From Protopterus annectens (taxonomy: Eukaryota; Chordata; Ceratodontiformes; Protopteridae), in the NCBI RefSeq assembly GCF_019279795.1, contig NC_056735.1, positions 1,936,475,468-1,936,539,467 of the forward strand: a stretch of 64,000 bases of DNA, given 5' to 3'. A program made the translations under genes and the position numbers. Under the pieces are notes generated by a model. That model saw nothing but the letters and a program-made list of their open reading frames with translations. It was not told where the DNA came from and did no database searches. Below are positions 34,345-46,468 of the stretch, in pieces. Within the stretch, counting starts at the first letter, position 1. The number at the start of each line of letters is the position of its first letter.

Positions 34345-36290
34345 TGAGAGGCCTGCATAGGCACATAGCTTCATAGCATCATATGAGGTTACTGGCCTAA
34401 TAGCACTAAACTGTTTAAAAACCTAGCTCTGTAAAAACACAAGTACCCTTATTGAGCATAGTTGGATGTTTGAGTTTATGCAGATTGAGGTTATGAGCAC
34501 CATCAACTAGTCCTGTCCATGAGGGAGCACACAACATTATATATTGCACTTTGCAGTGTGGATGTTATATGTGTGAAAAAAGTATTGAGACTCCAGATTT
34601 GTAGTGCTTGGTGGTGATGAGGGGGAAACACATGGATGTATTATAAATATATAATGTATAGCTAGATCAGGCCCTTAGTTTGCAATGTTTCCACATATAG
34701 TTTTATGCCATATAAAGGAAATGGACAATAAACACCAATAATAAAAGCATCATATATACAGTTTCATAGTGCAGCAAGCAGCAGGTTTGCATGATGGTTA
34801 ACAAAGTGTACACCCATGTTAGATACACCTGTTTGCACGTAAGTAAGCGATGCACAAATGCAAGCCACATTGCTAACTTCTGCTTGCTCATTAGGGCACA
34901 ATGTAAATAATGTAATCACAGGCAAAATTGGTATTACTTTCCTCTGTTCCCATTATATTGAGCAAACATGGAACACAAAAAGTAAACAAGAGGTTGCATA
35001 CCCTGTACTAGAACCTAAGACCATCTAGACTCTAGCCCTATGCATATAAGTGCTGCCACAGAAATAGTTACATGACAATAAGAGGGAAACTTGCCATTCG
35101 TTCTTCAATTTGCCATAATTGCACTAAACACTATATCACACAAATAATGACCAAAATGATAAAAACGTTCTTAAAGTGAACAAAGATGACACATTTTGCC
35201 AACAAATGAAGATGAGGTTGCATCTTAATGAAACAGAATTTGTAAATTGTGCAATGCTTATATGCACTCGTCACCCTTCACAGACTTACATGTACACATC
35301 TGTAATTTGAACCTGACACACCCATCTGATGTCATCATTCACTGTTGCCATCCATTGAAAACTAACACTGAGGGAGTGCCTACGCAATGTGGATATCACT
35401 ACATGGTTCTAGTTTATTGAGTTTCATCACTTTTAATGAGTTCAGACCTCATTTGCATCTTCACCATGCTGACAGACCTGAATGTACATGGTTGGCAACT
35501 ATGTAGCCAAGGAAACTGAAGGGAAGCCAAATGTTGAACACAAAAGGAAGGGTATTACTTTGCCCTGTACCTGCACAGAGGAGTGCTGTTTTTGAGAAAA
35601 TATGCCTGTATTTCTTCAGTTACATATTGCATAAGCTTACATACCACTATGAATAGTCTGTTTCATGGGGTTTACACTAGCTAGTTAGCTGTCTGCATTA
35701 GTTACAAGTGCAGTCTTTATTTGGGGAGGGGAAGCAAAGCTGCATTTATATCATGGCACTTAAAAAGGATATGTTGCTATTGTTGCTATCATTTTGTTGC
35801 ATTCACCTTGTTTAGAACTGGAATAATGTGTCTGCTGTCACATGTTAAGGTTAGTTCTGTACAAATTTAACAACTTTTACTTGCTCTTCTATCCATGTAG
35901 ACTCCTTTCCATGGCTGTATTTGAAAAGTTTTTGAATACACAGGAAACACCAGCACATAGTCTATATGGTTGCTTTAAAGCTTGTTGAATCACTCCACTG
36001 TGTTGATTTGGTGGAGTTGCATACAGTTCAGCAACTTTTGCTTTAATTAGCATGCCATGGTATGTATCTTGTTTGCACGTGAGTGTCCGCCACTACATAG
36101 AGTATACTGAATCTAAAAATATTCTCAGCCATGTGCACATTGCTCAGCAACACGCACACAGTGAAAAATGACTGTGTAGGCTTTATTGAATCCCCTGCAA
36201 ATTTTCTTGTTTCAGTTGTTACTCAACCTTGATGAATGGAGACAAATTAATTGTTTGCTCTCAGCAGTGTTCCAAAGAGAAGATGACCAA
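34345..36290. other. no gene recognised
   Basis: About 1.9 kb without a recognisable domain. Near 35.0-35.1 kb the minus strand has GTGGCAGC and GGTTCTAG words that faintly resemble polymerase III boxes, too weak to call. Around 36.06-36.17 kb, words resemble the spacer of Harbinger copy A (TTGCTCAGCA, GTGCACAT). Confidence 0.3.
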
Positions 36291-36294
<4 letters not shown>

Positions 36295-36363
<69 letters not shown>

Positions 36364-36414
36364 ATGTGTGCATGTGTGTGTGCGCATGTGTGCGCGTGTG
36401 TGCACGTGTGTGCA

Positions 36415-36482
<68 letters not shown>
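36295..36482. repeat. 188-bp (GT)n array with TGCA/CGTG-rich centre
   Basis: Two long GT runs flank a 50-bp centre of GCATGTGTGC/GCGCGTG variants. The whole tract alternates purine and pyrimidine. Frames across it are repeat artefacts. Confidence 0.95.
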
Positions 36483-36483
<1 letters not shown>

Positions 36484-37850
36484 GTATGTACGATATCTGG
36501 GTATGGCTGTTTGTACTGCATATGTGCAGTACTCTTCATACACATTTTTTCAGCACTATGGAGTCCATACATCCTTAAAGCAGCTCACAAATTAATAATC
36601 AGTGCTAAGGGTATCATGCAAAGAGGATGTTATTTTGACAGAAATCATGCAGAAGAGTTAGATTTTGAATAGTGACATACTATGATACAAATGAAAGGCA
36701 ACATTAGGATTACATTGACATGAGTGTTACACAAAACCCAAAGAAGATGTCTGCTTCTTAAAACACATTACTTTCTCCAGCGAATCACTTTTACTGATCT
36801 GTACTAAATTGTTTCTTTTAGAAGCACATATCAAGACTGTACACTATTTTTTAGCATGTGTGTTATATTTTCCTTAGCTGTCTTACTTCCTTAATTGTGT
36901 GATCTTCCATCAGTGAAATGACTTAGTGGGTCCATTTATATCATTCTTTACATATGTGTTTACAGCAGATATGTTTCATGTTTGCAGTTTTATCAGACTC
37001 TTAACTTTCCTGTGTGCTTGCCTTTGAAGAATATTTATTTTGTACTCTGTCTACAACTATGAGAACTGCACAATTCAGTCAGCAAAATGCAGTAAAAAAT
37101 AAACATGAAAATGATGACTGCAGTTTTAGTTAAATCATGCATGTTGTTTATATAGCACAGCATTTTTATGGTCTTTACTACACCCCATTTCTTTAGGTAA
37201 TGTAATTTAACCTGTCATTATTATAACTCACTCATTAATTTCCTTCTCTGCTCATCCTATTGCCAATCCACCTAGTCCCACTGACCCTCCTGTAAAATGC
37301 ATAATAATGTTGGCTATGAACAACCATTCCACATATCTGCTTACCATAATAACTACATAATGTCTTCACTCACCAGTGGACATCCTTTCTTCTCCTTTCA
37401 CTTACAACAGTTCCATCCTGGTAGCACTAATAAGTGAGCTGATATCATTTATTGCACTTATCTGTATTTTAAGACTGGAAAGTACGTATGTTTTCCAGTG
37501 TCTTTGGTGCTGGATTAATTGCTTGAAAATCACTGTAAAATGGTTGTCTTAGATAGCTGATGAATTGGTTTCTGTTAGATTTTCAATTTTAGTTAACCTT
37601 TGTGTGTTTTCTCATTAAGAAGACTTGTGATTACTCATCTGGTGGCAGTAGGGGGTAGCCTGGTCTGTCCAAGTTGAGAAACACACAGAAAGTTTTAAAG
37701 TGAAGTTGTTTTATTGGCCAGTGAGCTATTGACATTTAGCATGGCTGTATAAAGACGCAGATGCTTGGATACTAAATTTTCTGCATAAGACAATATCTGA
37801 AACAGTACCCAGAAACTCAGTTACATAAAGGGCAATTACTTTGTGCACTA
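36483..37850. other. no gene recognised
   Basis: AT-rich sequence lacking any family signature. The part from about 37.65 kb may be the 5' leader of the LINE that follows. Confidence 0.3.
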
Positions 37851-38980
37851 AGGATCACTGTCCCATGAATCTTCTCCGACATAGCCTAGTTTTTGCTCCT
37901 AGCCTCCAAAGCACACAAGCTAGCCTGTCATTAACTCATCTTGTACCACACCCTTGAAGTTTACATAGAAGGATCTGACATCATGGATGTATACTTCTCC
38001 AATTTCTCTGACACCATTTTGGTGGATATGGGCATCCTGAGACAATGTAGTAATTATCTCATGTTCACTGGCATCCATCTAATCCTTAGAGAAACCAATG
38101 CAGCATCCAAGAGATGTAATTGTGCAATTTCACTGGAAGCAAGACATTTGGATACAAGCACTCCAGATAACAATGAGGTTGTCAATAGCACACACACTAC
38201 ACTCACCATGCATAGTATGCACCTGAAATGTAGACCAACATATGTTGATACACTAAAAAAAAATCTTTCTGAACCACAAATACCTCACAAACACTTGACC
38301 CATATCAATTATCCTCAGCAAACTCAAAAACAGTCTACTGAAAAAACATCTGACACCACACATGCAACCACACCCCAGGGTGTCTCAAATGCAAAGCCCA
38401 TAAGGTAAGCCAATATGCTATCCAATACTCTAGTCAAAGGAGACTCCATTGTAAGGCATACAGATACCTATCAAGGGGCCAGAAGGTCATTCATACACTC
38501 AGGTCATTGAACCAGTATGACTCAGTTATAGTCCCTGTCAGTGTAAATGAACTGGGATGTACCTCCCTTGACTACATGAAGAGAAACATAATGGAGGTCT
38601 CAGATCATGTCTCCCAGGCTGGTAAGAGCCTAGCATTGAGCAGAATTCTATCTTCACCAAGGATGATGCCACTATACAAACAGAAGATGATTGACTTTAA
38701 TAATTGGGCAAGTTTCTTGTGTTATTCAAATGGGCTATTATCCATAAAGTAGCACTTCTTTCCACTTTTAGCATACAATATTTGTCAGCATGGGAGGATA
38801 TTGTCAAAAGGCAATGTTGCTTTGCCAAGGATGATCTGAACCTGTCCCTACTCAGGTTTCAAATATTGGCCAAAGCATTGCCCTCCTCCATAGTGCCTTT
38901 TTTAGGCAATGCCAAATTTCAAACCTTCCAACTTGGCAAAATCAACCCAAGTGAATCTCAAGGTGTTGCTGCTCAATGAT
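37850..38980 (+). pseudogene. CR1-like LINE ORF1 (zinc ribbon plus esterase), plus-strand copy
   Basis: The frame starting near 37.94 kb contains DMGILRQCSNYLMF (a CxxC whose second Cys is now Tyr) and a later CNC, the worn zinc-ribbon start of CR1-type ORF1. A Thr/Gln/Pro-rich linker follows (to ~38.4 kb). Then come esterase block I remnants (LVKGDSIVR at ~38.43 kb), block III (YDSVIVPVSVNELG, where family members have HVGVNDL), an intact middle (LDYMKRNIMEVSDHVSQAGK), and block V reduced to DDLNLSLLRF where the best copy has DGLHLSPLGF. The catalytic His is thus lost. ORF1 of CR1-like LINEs is known to carry an SGNH esterase domain; its role in the cycle is not settled. Confidence 0.7.
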
Positions 38981-39478
38981 AGGAACCTAAACCAGAAACT
39001 CCACTCTTCTCAAGCTCTCCTTACCTGGGAGAATGCTGACATTTGTGCAGTTACTGAGATATGGTTTAAAACTGCTGAGGTTACCCATGCAGTGCATTGA
39101 TACAATGTCTTCCACACATTTAGACCAGTTACTGCAGATCTACATCAAAAACAAATTCACTTCAAGGTTGGTCAAACAGGATGACACACTCAAGCTTCTC
39201 AATGTCTAAATTACCACAGGTAGAGTAAAATATATTCTTGCAAGCTACTGATCACACTCTGTTACACACAAACCCCACAGCTCAAACTGAGGTCTACTGG
39301 AGGCACTTACCATTTCACACACTATCCTATTCATAGAGGACTTTAACTACCCCCTCTATAAATTGAGAATCACAAATGACCCAAAATTTGCAGGTCCAGC
39401 AATTCCTGGAGTTTGTAAACATAAACTCCCTGAACCAGTTAGTCTATTTACTCAGAACAAATTCAAAAAAATATTGAC

Positions 39479-39510
39479 ACCCCCCCCCCCCCACACACAC
39501 ACACACACAT
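39479..39510. repeat. poly(C) and (CA)n run inside the LINE
   Basis: About 13 C then ~9 CA pairs within the endonuclease region of the LINE pseudogene, so it arose after insertion. Confidence 0.9.
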
Positions 39511-41220
39511 TGTCCTCTGTGGTAACATCAGACCATAAGTTCTCTCAATCAGTGCACTGATCCCAGCAAATCATGGAACAATTATAAACTACTTTAGAGC
39601 AATCTACCCATTATTAAGCAATTAACTGACAGAATGTCAATCCCCTACGGACCCAGAGTATAGCTGTCTAGGCACAATTGTACACAGATGACCTGTACAA
39701 TCATGCTAATAGATTCATAGACACAGATGTGCGTACAATCCCAGAAAAACTCAAACAGCAAACTATAATAATGGAATCTAAACATAAACAGACTGTACAA
39801 TGAAAGGAAAAATGGCAAAGCTAAAATCAGAAAGTGCAATGGCCATCAGGATACAAACATTCTCTTTAGGCTAAACAAACAAGTAAAAGGGCAAAGATAG
39901 CCTCTCAGGTCAAGGGACACCACAAGGCTTCATTTTGCTATGTCTAAAACCTCAAAGACAGTACACAACAGTACCCAGAACTGATTGTAAATAGAGCTAC
40001 TTACATGGAGCCAGAAGATATTACAAACCCAATGGATGACAAACTCAGCTCCACTTTTACCTTCTCCTCCCAGCTGCCCCCAAAGTAATACTATCAAACA
40101 TAACCCCCTACAACAATCACTAGGTAGCAGATCCTAAATGCACTCTCTAAGGCTATGGACACTTCATCAGTGGGTCCCAATTATTTTCCCAGGATGTCTC
40201 CTACATAGCCAGAAGTATGACCTATCTGAATCTCTGGAGTCACTATTTAACCATAGCCTCTAAACAGGTTTTGTATCACTTGAAAGGAGGACTCCAACGG
40301 TCATCTTTCTGCACAAGGGTGGTCTACCAGTGGATTGTGGGAACAACTGATTTAGAAGACTAACTAGTCTCATATGCAAAGCCATGGAAAGAATTATTAT
40401 GATATGATTAATAATGACATGCAAAACCTTCAGACATGATTCAACCCAGTGTGACTTCATCAAATGTGGATCTTGCCTACTCAACCTAGTGAACTGCTTT
40501 AAAAAGGTCATCAGTGCAATGGATGAAGGCAAAACAGTGCATAAAGCCTACCTTGGCCTGGCTAAAACATTTGATAAAATACCCTACTCAAGCATTATAA
40601 ACAAACTCCTTGAATTAGGCATTAACCCCTGTGTTACATGTTGGATAGCCATCTGGCTCACAGATATGGCCACAAAGTTAGGGTCGGGGAGACCACCTCT
40701 ACAAAGTGGAAGACTCTGTGCTTGGCTCACTACTTTTTTGGCATTTAATTCTCAGAAGTCAAAACCAATGTCAAAAGCCTCTGGATGACCAAGTTTGCAG
40801 ATAACTGCAAACTAGGAGCAGTCATAGAATCCTGCCAAGACACTAACATCATATAGGAAGGACTGACAAAGACAAATGACTGTTGCTGAAACCAAGGTTT
40901 AAAACGCAATGCCAAAAAATGCATAATAAGACCCTTTGGGCAGTTGGTCACCCTAAGAAACTACCCCAGTGATAATATGCCCCTTAGAGTGGACCCAGAA
41001 GTCAGGGATTTGGGGATTATTTGGATAGTAATCTGTAATCATGTTGCTCAACTTATAAGCAAGGGCATATCAACAAGGCCCAAGGAGGTTATAGCCCCTC
41101 TGTATCTGGCACTCATCAGACCCATCACTGAGTACAACTCCCCTCTTGAAAAGAATACAGGGTGGGAACAACTTGCCAATGCAGATTCCTCAAAGCCCTA
41201 TCTTGGGTCTATATTATCAG

Positions 41221-41582
41221 GTTGACAGGGCTGTTCATTGAACGTCCGTACATTGACACATATATACCAAAATACCTAAATGTCGAACGGCCACAAAAGC
41301 GATTTTTTTCACAGGGAAAAAAATCGCTGGGCCATTGTCAGGAATTTGCTATTTCCTCCACTGTAGTGCAATCTTGCAGTTCATATGTTTAAGTGGGAGG
41401 GGGGGGTGTGATGAGCAAAGCTCCCCACTTCATTGTGTCTATAGGTTTGTTTTTTTTTTTTTGTTGGCCCAGTGATTTTTTTTCCCTGGGGGGAAAAAAA
41501 TCACTTTTGTGGCCGTTCGACATTTTGGTAGTTCAGTGAACATGTGTCAACGAAAGGGAGTTCGATGAACAGCCCAGCTGAC
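41221..41582. mobile_element. fold-back element FB2 with G-rich core, inside a LINE
   Basis: Terminal inverted repeats of at least 23 bp (GTTGACAGGGCTGTTCATTG against GTCAGCTGGGCTGTTCATCG) continue as longer imperfect arms with ATGTCGAACGGCCACAAAAG in both. Each arm encloses its own AGCGATTTTTTT...AAAAAAATCGCT hairpin (AGTGATTTTTTT/AAAAAAATCACT on the right). The centre (41346-41430) reads TTGCTATTTCCTCCACTGTA, GTGCAATCTT, then a GGGAGGGGGGGGTGTG tract and AGCAAAGCT hairpin, homologous to FB1 and FB3. It splits the RT C-terminus of the host LINE, so it is younger than that LINE. No ORF. Confidence 0.75.
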
Positions 41583-42104
41583 ATGGTAATACAGGCCCCC
41601 CTATCTCAATCTCTGTTTCCTAGAGGCTGTTGAGAGGCAATCTGTGTCTGGCATACAGGCAACATTGGATACTGCTCTACCTCTGATGGACCTTTTGCAC
41701 ATTCGCAGAACCAATAGCATTAAAACTACTCAATCTAGGGACTTGAAATTTGTTTGTGGCATGAATATATCATGCTGGTGGGATAGGTATGTGTCTCAGA
41801 GAATTCCCTTCTTTTGGAATAAGCTTCCCAATTATGTCAAGCAGAGTTCTTCCCTAACACTATTCAAGAATAACCTGGACCAGTGGCTGGAAAATCGGAA
41901 ATTCAACTGAGGCATATTACCTGTGTCTCTATTAGACAGAGACAGTCTGTAGATCATACCCTGTTTTACATATACCTCTTAAAATAACCTCTAAGGCTCA
42001 AAACACGTGTAGGATTTGTTTGGGATGGAATATTAAGCTTATAAAAGGCCCCAGTGGTTGTTAGCCTAGTATACACCTATGAACCTATGAACCTTGTCTA
42101 ATGT

Positions 42105-42759
42105 TAGGTGGATATATGTACATATATGTTGAGAAGGTCCAGGAATAGCTTTCAGTGCAATTGTACTTAGCTTGTTTATGCATTCTTATTATTCACAACC
42201 CCCATAACCTCTGACCTTTCTCTAGTTCCCTTCCAACAGCCACTTTCACCAGTCTGGGACCAGCCTCATGTCTTCCACCTTCTTTTCAGTTAAATTCTAT
42301 GATGCCTAGTGTCAAAGTCCTTGATGATGTGGGGTAATGCAGAGATACTAAAAGTTTCAGAATTAAATAGTGTTGAAGGATGAGGAAATAATCACCTTAA
42401 GTGTGACTGTAGAGTACTTGAATAACTCTAGTTTAATCCACTGAGAATCTGAGTGGAGGAAAAAAGTTTAAGGAAAGGATGAAAATATTGTCATGCACAA
42501 CTTTAGGAAGAATGGGGATGAAATCTATAGGAAGAGTGTGTGGTAATATGAGCAAACAAGCATGGACTAGAACAGGGCTGTAGTCTTGGTGATGAACTGC
42601 AAGCTAAAGCTTTAGTTATCGTGTGTAAGGTGGCCAAGTGACAGGGGCAATAACGACTTCCTGATATCAGTATTTAACCTAAAACTTGAAAGAGAAGAGG
42701 CCAGAGAAAAGCACTGAATATAAGGGCAGTTGAAAAATGAGGAAACAATGAAAGAAGGC

Positions 42760-42760
<1 letters not shown>
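42105..42760. other. no gene recognised
   Basis: Unassigned sequence rich in GAA-type purine words on the plus strand. It may be the leader of the L1-like remnant that follows. Confidence 0.3.

Positions 42761-42762
<2 letters not shown>

Positions 42763-42838
<76 letters not shown>
42763..42838. repeat. (AT)n microsatellite
   Basis: About 38 perfect AT pairs. Confidence 0.97.
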
Positions 42839-42840
<2 letters not shown>

Positions 42841-42959
42841 GTCTTATGAAGCTGGGCTGTAAGCTGTTACAGGTGCCAAGCTGCAAATATAAAAAAAAAA
42901 TGAAACTTAGTATGTACTTATATTACATGGTAAAGGGATTAAGAAGGAAGGAGACGAAT

Positions 42960-43480
42960 ATGACAAGAAGACAGATATACCATAATATTAAAGAAACTAG
43001 ATGCCAATTTGACTGAAGTGGGGAATATGCAAACCATAGTGTATTATATTAAAATGGAACCCAAGCAACCCGAACAAAAAATATTGACACAAAAATGAAT
43101 CTTTTATGAACTTCAAAACAAGTAGCAAGAGATGACTATTGAAATATTAGCGATTAAGTTTACATTAGAAAATGTAAGCCTAAAACAGTTTGTCTGGAAA
43201 ACAGATAACAATGAATCATTTTCAGATAATAGGAGTGGCAGAAGGAGGTGGCGGGAAAATAAATAAAGTTGTGCAGGGCTGGGTCACTAAATTAGCCAAG
43301 GAAAATGGTGGGTTGGATACACATGTTGACAAGCCATAACAGGTAGGGAAACCAAACAATGGGCCAAGCATAAGGGGCAGGCACAAAATTGTTAAGGCAC
43401 TGTGTCAGCAAATGAGGGAATGGATCCAGTGATATGGTGACTGGAAGAGGGGTCTGATGATGATGGGTGTGAAAGAGAAG
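42960..43480 (+). pseudogene. possible L1-like ORF1 remnant
   Basis: Across frames the plus strand reads ILKKLDANLTEVGNMQTIV, a coiled-coil-like run, then HFQIIGVAEGGGGKINKVVQ and WVTKLAKENGG. This resembles the L1 ORF1 order of coiled coil followed by an RNA-binding domain beginning IIGVPE. Many stops. The match rests on a short motif, so it is tentative. Confidence 0.35.
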
Positions 43481-43734
43481 AGGACTTTTCAGGACTGGCA
43501 TTTCAGTAAAGTTTAGAGAATGGTTTACTGTTATATCAGTTAAAACAAGAAGGGACTGTTGGATTCCTAGTGTATTATACAATTATAAAAAAACAAGTGT
43601 CATTATGTCCATACAGGAGAGGAAGCCAATATGTTTTAAATGGAAGCAATGAGGGGTAAAAATAAATAGTGGGAATAAACAGTCCCTGAATGTGGAGGAA
43701 GGGAACACCAAAGGAGTTGGATATGCAGGAAGTG

Positions 43735-44040
43735 AAGGGATATAAATGTACATGGAATCATAGTGCAAATGAAACAACAGAATCAGCAGTTGGGTCAAAG
43801 GTATAATGCTCTCATTGCAGGTGACGCACGTATGAAGTGAAAGTGTGCGGATGTACATGGAATCACAAAGCAAATGATACAACAAAGTCAGCAACTGGGT
43901 CAAGGTATGACACCCTCATTGGAGGTGGGACATGTACAAAGTGAACAGGTGTGGATGTACATGGAATCACACAGCAAATGACACAATGGAGTTACCAGCT
44001 GGGCCAAGGTATGACACCCTCATTGAGGTGATGGAGTTTG
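43735..44040 (+). repeat. ~105-bp tandem repeat, three units
   Basis: The word gtacatggaatca recurs at 43748, 43853 and 43957. Each unit goes on with GCAAATGA, CAGC(A/T)GGG and GGTATGACACCCTCATTG-like words. Not coding in any consistent frame. Confidence 0.8.
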
Positions 44041-44137
44041 GACAATATGCTCACATGGAGTTGAAAGTGGTGGAAGATAAGGCTGTGTCATCAGTCTGTA
44101 CACTGATATGGACAAGTGAGGTGATACACAATACCTC

Positions 44138-44141
<4 letters not shown>

Positions 44142-44178
<37 letters not shown>
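44142..44178. repeat. (GA)n microsatellite
   Basis: About 17 GA pairs with one interruption. Confidence 0.95.
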
Positions 44179-44179
<1 letters not shown>

Positions 44180-44184
<5 letters not shown>

Positions 44185-45020
44185 TGGCGAGATAGAGAAA
44201 CAGGTTGATGGGGAGGACTGAGAAATACATGGACAGATCACATTAAAAACTCTAAAACAAACAAGAGCATATCATCATGGACAAAACAAGCTGACAAAAT
44301 GGAGTGGGAGGTTATAACTGAATTGAGACTAGAGAATGAGGAAGAGATGTACATTAAATGAAGGAGGAGCAGAGGAGATGCTGAGAGAGACCCAGATAAA
44401 GCAGATGTAAGGCTCCATTTTCATTTTCAAATGGGAAGAAAAAGTGCACCTTACTTAGATTCTGCAGTGCATGCTAGGAGAAGAACTGACACCCAGTATG
44501 TGTAGTAGGACCTTTGTGTGTTGGCCAGGGCTTAGACAAATTCTGCTTCTCTCTGTGGTTTGTTTCATTTTGGTTCTGTATTTGTGTCTCAGAAGTGAAA
44601 AGTCAAGAGAAAAGAGGAAGAGGAATAGGAGCTGACAGAATTGGTCAGTGGAGGTGAAGACATATCAACTTGACAGGTAAGAGGATGGGGTGATTCAGCC
44701 TCAAACCTCAGTGTGGGGTAAGACTTTATTACTGTTGAAGAAGAGAGGGTGGAGACAGTGAAAGCCCAGTGATGGACACTAGCCCAGTGGGTGACCAAAT
44801 AGAGATTCTTATATGGGGCATGGGCTAAAATACTGATAAACATGTTTCTATGTGAAAATGTGTGTAAGGTGGAAACATAGAAAAGAGATTATTCTCTGAG
44901 TTCATCAATGGTGTCAAAGGGCATATATTTAGAGACCGTGATCACTATAAAAATTTGTTTATTACTGTTCATAGGAAGGAATTATGGTTAATAAACAAAG
45001 GTTGGAGTCAAATGTGTATA
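44180..45020. other. no gene recognised
   Basis: Purine-rich plus strand, no recognisable motif. Possibly more L1-like debris. Confidence 0.25.
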
Positions 45021-45027
45021 TATAAAT

Positions 45028-45384
45028 ATGGATCTACTAGAGTTTGTTGAAGTTTTAAAACTTCGAAGACCATATGGCTGACACCATATAATCAAAGTTT
45101 TGAAACTTCGAAATAAAAATAAAAAACACAAAAATGAAACAAAACATGTTATACTTATTTTTGCAGGGAGTCAAACTCCCCTCCACCCCCCACACCCCCT
45201 GCTACTTACATATACCAACTCCAAGAACCCTTTACAGTGAGGAAAACAGCAAATCTCGTCTCGAGTTCCGCACTGTATCACAATATCAATGCAAAGTGTT
45301 TGTAGTTTCAAAACTTCGATCATATGTTCTCAACCTCATGGTTTTTGAAGTTTTGAAACTTCAATAAACTGTAGTAGATCCATA
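45028..45384. mobile_element. fold-back element FB3 with G-rich core
   Basis: Inverted ends start ATGGATCTACTA and carry the self-complementary word AAGTTTTAAAACTTCGAA, which appears in four variants: two per arm. Between them, read on the minus strand, lies a core with TTGCTGTTTTCCTCACTGTA, GGTTCTTGGAGTTGG.ATATGT, then AGGGGGTGTGGGGGGTGGAG and a GGGAGTTTGACTCCC hairpin (45168-45254). Its order matches FB2 in the same register. Length ~357 bp. No ORF. Confidence 0.7.
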
Positions 45385-45399
45385 AATATACATATAACT

Positions 45400-45467
45400 A
45401 GCACACACATACACACACACAGACCCACCCACACACACACACACACCCACCCACACACACACACACA
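45400..45467. repeat. (CA)n microsatellite with CCCA interruptions
   Basis: CA pairs interrupted by CCCACCCA, directly beside FB3. Confidence 0.9.
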
Positions 45468-45469
45468 TG

Positions 45470-46465
45470 GTTCAAATAACAAGTTTTTGTAGCAGTGAAA
45501 TTGTAAATTAAGTCACTATTGCTACTAGGCAGCTTGTAGTAAGAAGTTAGTTATCATGGGTGAGCAGGAATCTTAGCTAAACTGCTTTGAAATGTGGGAA
45601 GATTCACTGTTAGTTTCTTAATGGCTAAAGTCTGAAAGGGCAATATGTATTTTCCAAAGTATTATGCATGTGTACAGTCATATTGTATGCGTAAATAATG
45701 AGAATGACAGCCAACCCAGTCTGGGTAGGCTGTACTGTGCTGTAAATGTAATATTATATGTGCATGCAGGCAGTATGTAAAAGGCATACAATGAGAAAGA
45801 TTATGATTGTACCGAACTGCAGAAGTAAAGCCTGTAAGGAAGGCCTATGGATATAGCAGTAAGGCTGAGGTAGATGACTAGAGAGGAAAAATTGATGAAG
45901 AGGGAGTGATATCATTTACACTTAATAGAAGGATGTTAAGTTGGAAAGGGTATTAAGAGATGGTGAAGCTTCATGCGAGGTGGAGAGTATTTATGTATAT
46001 AAAAGAGAAACGAGGATCAGCCCTTGCTTATATTCTAATGCAAAGAGATAATCAGGAATTGCAGAGGAGGAGATAGAATGCAAGTATGTGGAAATACATA
46101 AAACAGGCCGAATGGTTACAAAAGGTGCCTAAGGAGGCAGTTCAAAGGAATATATCAGAGGAGAAGATGTAGGAATTAATGAGTGGGGATAGAATCAAAG
46201 TTGCTTGGAGGGTGGAAGTGATGAGATATGGATGACATTAAAATAAATGTTGACTGGATCAGATAGGAGAAATAAGAAGAAATTGTTACAAGACCAGATA
46301 GATATAAATGAACAGGAGGAGAAGTAAATACAAGAAGAGTTGGTGAGTTGAGTGGACAAGATTTAGGACCTGTTGGAGGAGTTACAGGAATAAGAAGAGC
46401 TAATACACGCAGAAGAGGAGTACGGAGGAGGTAAATTAAGAAATAAGGTGGACATATATGTAAAG
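45470..46465. other. unassigned purine-rich sequence
   Basis: Plus-strand A/G-rich sequence with Lys/Glu/Arg-rich frames, resembling worn L1-like coding sequence in composition only. No motif supports a call. Confidence 0.2.
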
Positions 46466-46468
46466 CTG

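Larger units (their letters stand above)
38950..42094 (+). pseudogene. CR1-like LINE ORF2 (EN-RT), plus-strand copy, split by an insertion
   Basis: The endonuclease starts at NLKVLLLNDRNLNQKLHSS and ICAVTEIWFKTA (39.0-39.07 kb). IEDFNYPLYKL (39.33-39.36 kb) is the GDFN block with G replaced, and SDHKFS (39.53 kb) gives the catalytic SDH. RT palm begins near 40.3 kb (TQCDFIKCGSCLLNLV, AYLGLAKTFDKIP, INPCVTCWIAIWLTD). The catalytic block reads KFADNCKLGAVI (~40.79-40.82 kb), with FADD changed to FADN. C-terminal sequence is cut at 41220 by a 362-bp fold-back and resumes at 41583 (LLHIRRTNSIKTTQSRDLKF, FFWNKLPNYVKQSSSLTLFK). The 3' end is a tail of repeated cctatgaa (42077-42094). Confidence 0.8.

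Noticed and set aside
34950..35100. Weak A/B-box-like words on the minus strand
   Set aside because: The B box deviates from consensus and no cloverleaf pairing could be drawn.
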